The position numbers were made by a program, and so were the translations under genes. From an uncultured Eubacteriales bacterium (GTDB lineage Bacteria; Bacillota; Clostridia; Christensenellales; Aristaeellaceae), in assembly GCA_902793245.1 (NCBI GenBank), contig CADBCX010000001.1, forward strand, positions 1 through 44,234: a stretch of 44,234 nucleotides of DNA. Reading direction: 5' to 3'. The notes beneath the pieces were generated by a model, which saw only the letters and a program-made list of their open reading frames with translations, was not told where the DNA came from and made no database searches. Of the stretch, positions 39,726-44,234 are shown piece by piece (position 1 is the first letter of the stretch; each line of letters begins with the position of its first letter).

Positions 39726-40446
39726 CGTGATTCGTGATCTGCTGCCGCTGTACGCGGATGAAGCATGCAGCGAAAAAAGCCGCGCCCTGGTGAACGAGCA
39801 TCTGCTGGACTGCGCGGATTGCCGGGCGATGCTGGAAAAAATCAAGGAAACGGAAATCGAAAACAACCTGAAAAGCGAAAAGGAATCCGTGCTCCAGTAC
39901 GGCATCAAGCAATTCAAAAAGCGCACGGCCGCCGTGGGCTCGGCGGTGTCCGGCGCGTTTCTGGTTCCGATTTTGATTTGCCTGTTTCTGTTCAGCTCGC
40001 CCCTGGGCTGGATCGACATTGTGCTGGCTTCCCTCTGCGTGGCCGCGTCCGTGAGCGTGGTGCCCATCATGGTGCAGGAGGATAAGTTTTTCTGGATGCT
40101 GTGCGCGTTTACGGCCAGCCTGATGGTGCTGCTGGGCGTTATCTGCATCCACGGCCACGGCAACTGGTTCTGGATCGCCTCCAGCGCGTCGCTGTTCGGC
40201 CTGGCGGCGGTGGGCCTGCCCTTCACCCTGAAAGCGCGGCCCATGAAAAAGCTGATTGGCAATTACAATCCCTGGATCGTCCTGGGCGGCATCGATGTGG
40301 CGCTGTTCTTTATCATGATGAGCATGATCGGTTCCCACGGGAAGCTGACGCTCGGCACCATCCTGTTTACCGTCGGCGTGCTCGCCGGCGTCGGGATCGT
40401 TGTTTCTGAAATTCTGCGGAGGAGGGGAAATAAAAATGAAAAATAA
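39706..40446 (+). CDS. membrane anti-sigma factor with N-terminal zinc-finger (zf-HC2)
   Basis: 246 residues. The cytoplasmic N-terminus carries DVIRDLLPLYADEACSEKS and the HC2 zinc motif H32-x3-C36-x2-C39 that binds and holds ECF sigma factors. Six membrane helices follow (about residues 75-245), more than the single one of RsiW-type proteins. This polytopic form is common in Clostridia. I take the ATG at 39706 (ribosome site AGGAA). The ATG at 39715 is an equally readable alternative. The gene overlaps both neighbours (20 and 11 bases), which keeps the three products in fixed ratio. Confidence 0.88.
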   Translation: MKAMDCDVIRDLLPLYADEACSEKSRALVNEHLLDCADCRAMLEKIKETEIENNLKSEKESVLQYGIKQFKKRTAAVGSAVSGAFLVPILICLFLFSSPLGWIDIVLASLCVAASVSVVPIMVQEDKFFWMLCAFTASLMVLLGVICIHGHGNWFWIASSASLFGLAAVGLPFTLKARPMKKLIGNYNPWIVLGGIDVALFFIMMSMIGSHGKLTLGTILFTVGVLAGVGIVVSEILRRRGNKNEK

Positions 40447-41419
40447 GATGATGAAGGTTTTGCCTGTTGTTTGCGCTTTGGTTTTGCTGGCGGCGGCGGT
40501 GCAATGGCTGCCCATGGCCCGCGCGGAGCAGTATCAGGTCGGCGATGCGGAAATCACCGCGCCCGTCAAGAACCTGGAAATCGATTGGACAAGCGGGAAG
40601 GTGCGCATCGCGTACCACAGCGGGAACAGCGTCAAGATCAGCGAGAAAGCTGACGGCAGGCTCAGCGAAGACAGGCGCATGCGCTGGACGCTGGACGGGG
40701 ATACGCTGAAGATTCAGTACGAAAAACCGGGATTCCATCTGTTCTCGTTTATCTCCCCCAAGAAGGAACTGACCGTTGCCCTGCCGGAGGAGCTCGCCCT
40801 GCGGGATGTGCGCATCGCAACCACCTCTGCGGACATGGACATTCCCGCCCTGCGCGCGGACAGCTTGCAGCTCAACACAACGTCGGGGGATATCCGCGCG
40901 GCGGTGAACGCCGGGAGCATCAAGAGCAAGCTGACTTCGGGGAATATTGAGCTGCAAGTCATGAATACCGCCGAGGAAATTGAGATCGGGTCAACCTCCG
41001 GCAGCATCACCCTCCAAGCGCCCGGCGCCAGGGACAAAATCAAGCTGAACTCAACCTCCGGCGCCATCCGCGCCACGGCAGGGCAGACCGATCAATTCAA
41101 GGCGGCCTCCACTTCGAGCGACATCCACGCGGTCATCGGCGAAGCGAAGAAAACGGAAATCAAAAGCACCAGCGGCAAAGTCATTGTGGAAATTGGCCGG
41201 ATGGAGGAAGTGGACATACGCACCGTTTCCGGCGGCGTGACAGTGTACCTGCCGGAAAAACCGGGATTTACGGCGCGTGTCGAAACTGTCAGCGGGCATA
41301 TTGAAAACAAGCTGCCCCTTGCGAAACAGGGAAAAGACTTCCTCTCGGGGGATGGGAGCGGCACAGTGGAGATTCGCACCACTTCCGGGGATATTATGAT
41401 CGACAAATATTCGGAATGA
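40436..41419 (+). CDS. exported DUF4097-type beta-helix protein
   Basis: 327 residues. A signal peptide (about 8-31, cleavage near ARA-EQ) is followed by a chain of about eleven short units with the form TSG.I.. or TSSDI.. (TSGKVRI, TSGDIRA, TSGNIEL, TSGSITL, TSGAIRA, VSGGVTV and so on). This is the repeating strand of DUF4097/LiaG-like right-handed beta-helices. Such proteins accompany ECF sigma factors and LiaFSR envelope stress systems. Its exact role is unknown. There is no membrane anchor after the signal. The ATG at 40436 follows GGAGGAGGGG and overlaps the anti-sigma gene end by 11 bases. Confidence 0.88.
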   Translation: MKNKMMKVLPVVCALVLLAAAVQWLPMARAEQYQVGDAEITAPVKNLEIDWTSGKVRIAYHSGNSVKISEKADGRLSEDRRMRWTLDGDTLKIQYEKPGFHLFSFISPKKELTVALPEELALRDVRIATTSADMDIPALRADSLQLNTTSGDIRAAVNAGSIKSKLTSGNIELQVMNTAEEIEIGSTSGSITLQAPGARDKIKLNSTSGAIRATAGQTDQFKAASTSSDIHAVIGEAKKTEIKSTSGKVIVEIGRMEEVDIRTVSGGVTVYLPEKPGFTARVETVSGHIENKLPLAKQGKDFLSGDGSGTVEIRTTSGDIMIDKYSE

Positions 41420-41452
41420 ACATGATAAACTATCTACCTTGGTGTAAAGGAA

Positions 41453-41487
41453 AACGAAGCAGGGGCGGCACAGGCCCCTGCTTCGTT
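41453..41487. terminator. bidirectional terminator between the sigma operon and buk
   Basis: A 14-base perfect stem (AACGAAGCAGGGGC/GCCCCTGCTTCGTT) has a short loop. The T run is on the minus strand (TTTTCC), which best serves the buk transcript. It also sits 34 bases after the plus-strand operon. Confidence 0.82.
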
Positions 41488-41503
41488 ACTCTTCATGCGC
41501 GGC

Positions 41504-42631
41504 TCAGAAGGTCACGCCTTCAAAGCCCTGCCACACGTTTTTTCCGCTGTAGGTTCTCGCCTTCGCCTGGCCGCGCAGAACCTTGAGCACCGGCAATGCC
41601 ATCGCCTCCTGCTCCATTTCGCCCGGATACACATGAATGGGAGCGATCCAGCCGCAGCGTTCCCGGATGCCCGCGGTGATGTCGTCAAAGCGCATCAGCC
41701 CGCCGGTCAGCAGAATGGCGTCCACGCGGCCGCAGAGCACGGCGCTCATGGCCCCGATGCTCTTGCAGATCTGGTAGATCATGGTGTTCCAGACCAGCGC
41801 CGCTTTCTTGTCCCCCTGTTCCACCAGCGCGTGAATCGTGTCGGAGTTGGACGTGCCGAACAGGCTGACGAACCCGCCGGAGCGGGAGCACATCCTGCGC
41901 ACATCGTCGACGGTTCGCTGGATATCGCCATGGGATTCCAGGTAGTCCAGCAGCTCCAGCACCGGTACGCTGCCGATCCGGGTGGGGGCAAAGGGGCCGT
42001 CACCGTCGGCGCCCATGGTGCCGTCGATCATGCGGCCGTGGTCATGCGCGCTGACGGTCACGCCGCCGTCAATGTGGCCGACGATGAAATTGCAGTCCTC
42101 GTACCGCCTGCCCATGGCTTCGGCGTGGGCCTCCGCCACCGCTTTGGGATTCAGCACGTGGGAGTGCGGGGTGCGGTACAGGCCGCGGATGCCGGTCAGC
42201 CGCGCGTAATCGCAGTATTCGTCCACGTTGGTGGGGTTCAGCGTGTAGGCGGGCTTATGATAGGCCAGGGCAAATTTCCAGGCCAGCATGACGCCCAGCT
42301 TCGCCGCGTGCTCGCTGCCGCCCACAGCCGCTTCGGTGTCGTCATACAGCTTCTGGTCGATGGCGGTCACGCCGCTGGGCTGGGTGCAGGCGCTGCCGCC
42401 GCGGCCGACAAATACGTCAATTTCGGAAGGGTCGGTGCCTTCCTTTTCCAGCATATCCAAAATAACCTGATACCGAAAAGGCACCTGACCGTTGACATGC
42501 GGATACTTCAGCAGAACCGGCGCGTCGTGGAACTGGCTTCTTTCATACAGTTCTTTGTCATTGAGAAAGAGGCTGATCTTGGTGGATGTGGACCCGGGGT
42601 TGATAATCAGCAATTTGTAGTTCTTTTCCAT
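41504..42631 (-). CDS. buk: butyrate kinase
   Basis: 375-residue acetate/propionate/butyrate kinase-family enzyme that makes butyrate and ATP from butyryl phosphate. Motifs: LLIINPGSTSTKISLF (phosphate 1), VGRGGSACTQPSG, HIDGGVTVSAHDHGRMID and LLTGGLMRFDD (adenosine). The branched-chain fatty acid kinases are close relatives, and sequence alone does not separate them. The usual partner ptb (phosphate butyryltransferase) is not adjacent: upstream is a 220-bp spacer without a gene, then a lipoprotein gene. The ribosome site before the ATG is weak. Confidence 0.9.
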   Translation of the reverse strand: MEKNYKLLIINPGSTSTKISLFLNDKELYERSQFHDAPVLLKYPHVNGQVPFRYQVILDMLEKEGTDPSEIDVFVGRGGSACTQPSGVTAIDQKLYDDTEAAVGGSEHAAKLGVMLAWKFALAYHKPAYTLNPTNVDEYCDYARLTGIRGLYRTPHSHVLNPKAVAEAHAEAMGRRYEDCNFIVGHIDGGVTVSAHDHGRMIDGTMGADGDGPFAPTRIGSVPVLELLDYLESHGDIQRTVDDVRRMCSRSGGFVSLFGTSNSDTIHALVEQGDKKAALVWNTMIYQICKSIGAMSAVLCGRVDAILLTGGLMRFDDITAGIRERCGWIAPIHVYPGEMEQEAMALPVLKVLRGQAKARTYSGKNVWQGFEGVTF

Positions 42632-42851
42632 CTCTGCGGTATCAGGAAGTTCCTTTGAGGGGACGCTTCAAGCTGCTCCTTCTTCTTTTCGTATGCCCCG
42701 CCGCCCGTCGGGCCGACGCGGACAAAGAACATTATTCTTCACAGACTCCTGATTTCCTGCCTGCATCGCTGCTTTTTCTGCATTGCGACACCGGAAAAGA
42801 ACCCGCCGGCAAATCCGCGCTGCCCCAAGCGCCTTTGAGCATGGAAAAACC

Positions 42852-43598
42852 TTATTTCCGGACGGTCACGGCGCAGTCCCCCAAGGTTCCGGACGCGGCC
42901 TTGCCGGTCAGCAGCACGTTGGTTCCGATGGCGAGGCTGGACGTATCGGCAGCGGAGGCAAAGGGAATCTGCCAGGAGCCGTCGTAGTAAGGATCCTGCA
43001 GCAGATTCGTCCCGGCAATGCGTCCGTAGGCGGTGAAGGATTTGCCCTCAAAGGTATCCGGGTTGTACAGGATGTTCAGAATCTGCACCCTTTCCAGGGT
43101 GCCGCTCATGGCGAGCATGTTCAGCTCGGCGGTGGCGCCCGCGTATTCCGTCTCCGTCGCCACATCCGCGTCCTTGATCCAGTAGCCGTCCAGGGCCTGC
43201 TCATCTTTGGCGAAAGTGCCGGTTACCGTAATCAGGGAGCCGGTGGGCGGCAGGCTCTTTTCGTCCTTGGGCACGATTTCCCATTGCCAGTCACAGCACT
43301 GGGTGTTGTCCAGATAGCCCCACACATAGTAGCGCGGCTTGCCCGCCCAGGCGTCCTGAATGACGGCGAACACGCCGGTCTTGGTCACGGACGTGTTTTC
43401 ATACTGGGGCCCGTAATTATTATAAAAGATATTCTGATAAAGCAGGTATTCCGCCTGGTTGAGAAGCACGGGCACCTCGGTGACGGTCTTTTTGCCCGCG
43501 TTTGCGGTGTCTGTTCCGCTGCCGGAGGAGCAGGCGGAACAAAGCAAAACCGTCATAAGAAGCAGTACCGGGAAAACGATTTTATTGATTTTCTTCAT
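42852..43598 (-). CDS. putative lipoprotein with two OB-like beta domains, linked to a metal ABC transporter
   Basis: 248 residues. The N-terminus MKKINKIVFPVLLLMTVLLCSACSS is a lipoprotein-type signal. The likely lipidated Cys follows CSA, which is near but not the canonical lipobox. Two similar halves follow, with VTKTGVFAVIQDAWAG and GSLITVTGTFAKDE..YWIKDADV, then FEGKSFTAYGRIAGTNLL, GTNVLLTGKAASG and CAVTVRK. This suggests a repeated OB-type fold, as in the tRNA_anti-like lipoproteins. It starts seven bases after the permease stop, so the two are coexpressed. Function unknown; a role in metal handling is suggested by the neighbour only. Confidence 0.75.
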   Translation of the reverse strand: MKKINKIVFPVLLLMTVLLCSACSSGSGTDTANAGKKTVTEVPVLLNQAEYLLYQNIFYNNYGPQYENTSVTKTGVFAVIQDAWAGKPRYYVWGYLDNTQCCDWQWEIVPKDEKSLPPTGSLITVTGTFAKDEQALDGYWIKDADVATETEYAGATAELNMLAMSGTLERVQILNILYNPDTFEGKSFTAYGRIAGTNLLQDPYYDGSWQIPFASAADTSSLAIGTNVLLTGKAASGTLGDCAVTVRK

Positions 43599-43605
43599 CG
43601 TTTCA

Positions 43606-44234
43606 TCACGCCTTTCTGCGGTTCACGCCCAGCCGGGCCAGGAGGGAAAAAATCAGGAACGCGGCGATGTCCACCGCCACGATGGTGGAGCCCACGGGCG
43701 TGCTGCCCAGGATGGATACCAGCATGCCGATCAATGCGCAGCTGACCGACAGCACCGCCGAGCAGATGGTGACGCCCTTGAAGGAGCGGAACAGCCGCAT
43801 GGCGCTGACGGCGGGGAAGATGATCAGTGCGGAAATCAGCAGGGAACCCACCAGGTTCATGGCCAGTACGATGATGACCGCCACCACCACGGCAATGAGC
43901 AGGTTGTAGACTTCCGCTCTGACCCCCGCCGCCCGGGCAAAGTCCTCGTCAAAGGTGACGGCGAAAATCTTGTTGTAGAACAGCAGGAAGATCACCACCA
44001 CCGCGATGGACAATCCGATGCACAGCCACACTTCCAACGGCGTCAGCGTCAGGATGGAGGTGGAGCCGAACAGGCTGGTGCATACGTCGCTGGACACGTT
44101 GCTGGAGGTGGGGAACAGGTTCAGCAGCATGTAACCCACCGCCAGGGTGCCCACGGAAATCATGGCGATGGCCGCGTCCCCCTTGATCTTGGCGTTCTGC
44201 CCGGAGCGCAGCAGCAGCACGGCGCAGAGCACGG
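43606..44234 (-). CDS. metal (Zn/Mn) ABC transporter permease, ABC-3 family, 5' end outside window
   Basis: At least 208 residues of a ZnuB/AdcB/MntC-type permease. The visible part has about seven membrane helices, the conserved AVTFDEDFARAAGVRAEVYNLL loop, VGSLLISALIIFPAVSAMRLF and SCALIGMLVSILGSTPVGSTIV. This is the C-terminal two thirds of the family. The window ends before the start codon. The binding protein and ATPase would be expected beyond the edge. Metal specificity cannot be told from the permease. Confidence 0.9.
   Translation of the reverse strand, partial: VLCAVLLLRSGQNAKIKGDAAIAMISVGTLAVGYMLLNLFPTSSNVSSDVCTSLFGSTSILTLTPLEVWLCIGLSIAVVVIFLLFYNKIFAVTFDEDFARAAGVRAEVYNLLIAVVVAVIIVLAMNLVGSLLISALIIFPAVSAMRLFRSFKGVTICSAVLSVSCALIGMLVSILGSTPVGSTIVAVDIAAFLIFSLLARLGVNRRKA

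Noticed and set aside
42632-42851. Small gene upstream of buk
   Set aside because: The plus-strand frame there has no ribosome site and runs antisense into the lipoprotein gene; composition does not support coding.

Overview
The window reads as a chromosomal segment of a GC-rich, endospore-forming member of the Clostridia, probably an anaerobic gut-type fermenter. The evidence is a yunB sporulation gene, a sepF/divIVA division cluster, the Gram-positive recombination helicase-nuclease addA, butyrate kinase, LplB/LplC-type oligosaccharide ABC permeases with a separate MsmX-type ATPase, and GGAGG-type ribosome binding sites. No species can be named. No rRNA, tRNA, CRISPR array, phage gene or transposase gene was seen.

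Layout. 1-6243 (+): a tight aromatic amino acid operon, tyrA-aroB-aroA-aroC-chorismate mutase-aroE/aroK fusion-aroQ, covering every step from DAHP to chorismate plus the branch to tyrosine. 6323-10988: a secreted Cys-rich repeat protein, yunB, and a membrane-anchored surface protein. 11002-22172 (-): murG, a small zinc-ribbon gene, an rpiB-ybaK-aldo/keto reductase-arabinofuranosidase operon, tatD, a division cluster (HlyD-like membrane protein, yggS, sepF, divIVA) and a sirtuin. 22453-23733 (+): a lone msmX sugar-ABC ATPase behind a promoter with a palindrome. 23741-30410 (-): an amino acid permease/sugar-phosphate transferase pair and addA. 30595-31623 (+): an mreB-family gene. 31701-38970 (-): a carbohydrate ABC transporter, a Nif3-like protein and three tandem paralogous esterases. 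39180-41487 (+): an ECF sigma factor, its membrane anti-sigma and a DUF4097 protein, behind an ECF-type promoter. 41504-44234 (-): butyrate kinase, a lipoprotein and a metal ABC permease cut by the window edge.

Functional links (inference): the arabinofuranosidase, the esterases, the LplABC-like importer and the orphan MsmX ATPase fit uptake and trimming of plant polysaccharide fragments. RpiB and butyrate kinase fit pentose catabolism and butyrate formation. murG, mreB, sepF, divIVA and yggS serve envelope growth and division.

The most striking feature is not a gene. Eight intergenic hairpins of about 95-140 bp have arms built from tandem 7-bp units. At least five different heptamers are used, yet the two arms of each element match each other. 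Seven of the eight share a core close to TTTATATAG just inside one arm. Six abut or overlap stop codons, and the other two lie in 5' leaders between a promoter and its gene. They look like one family of small dispersed elements with interchangeable heptamer arms. A separate perfect 38-bp inverted repeat lies inside the ABC operon.
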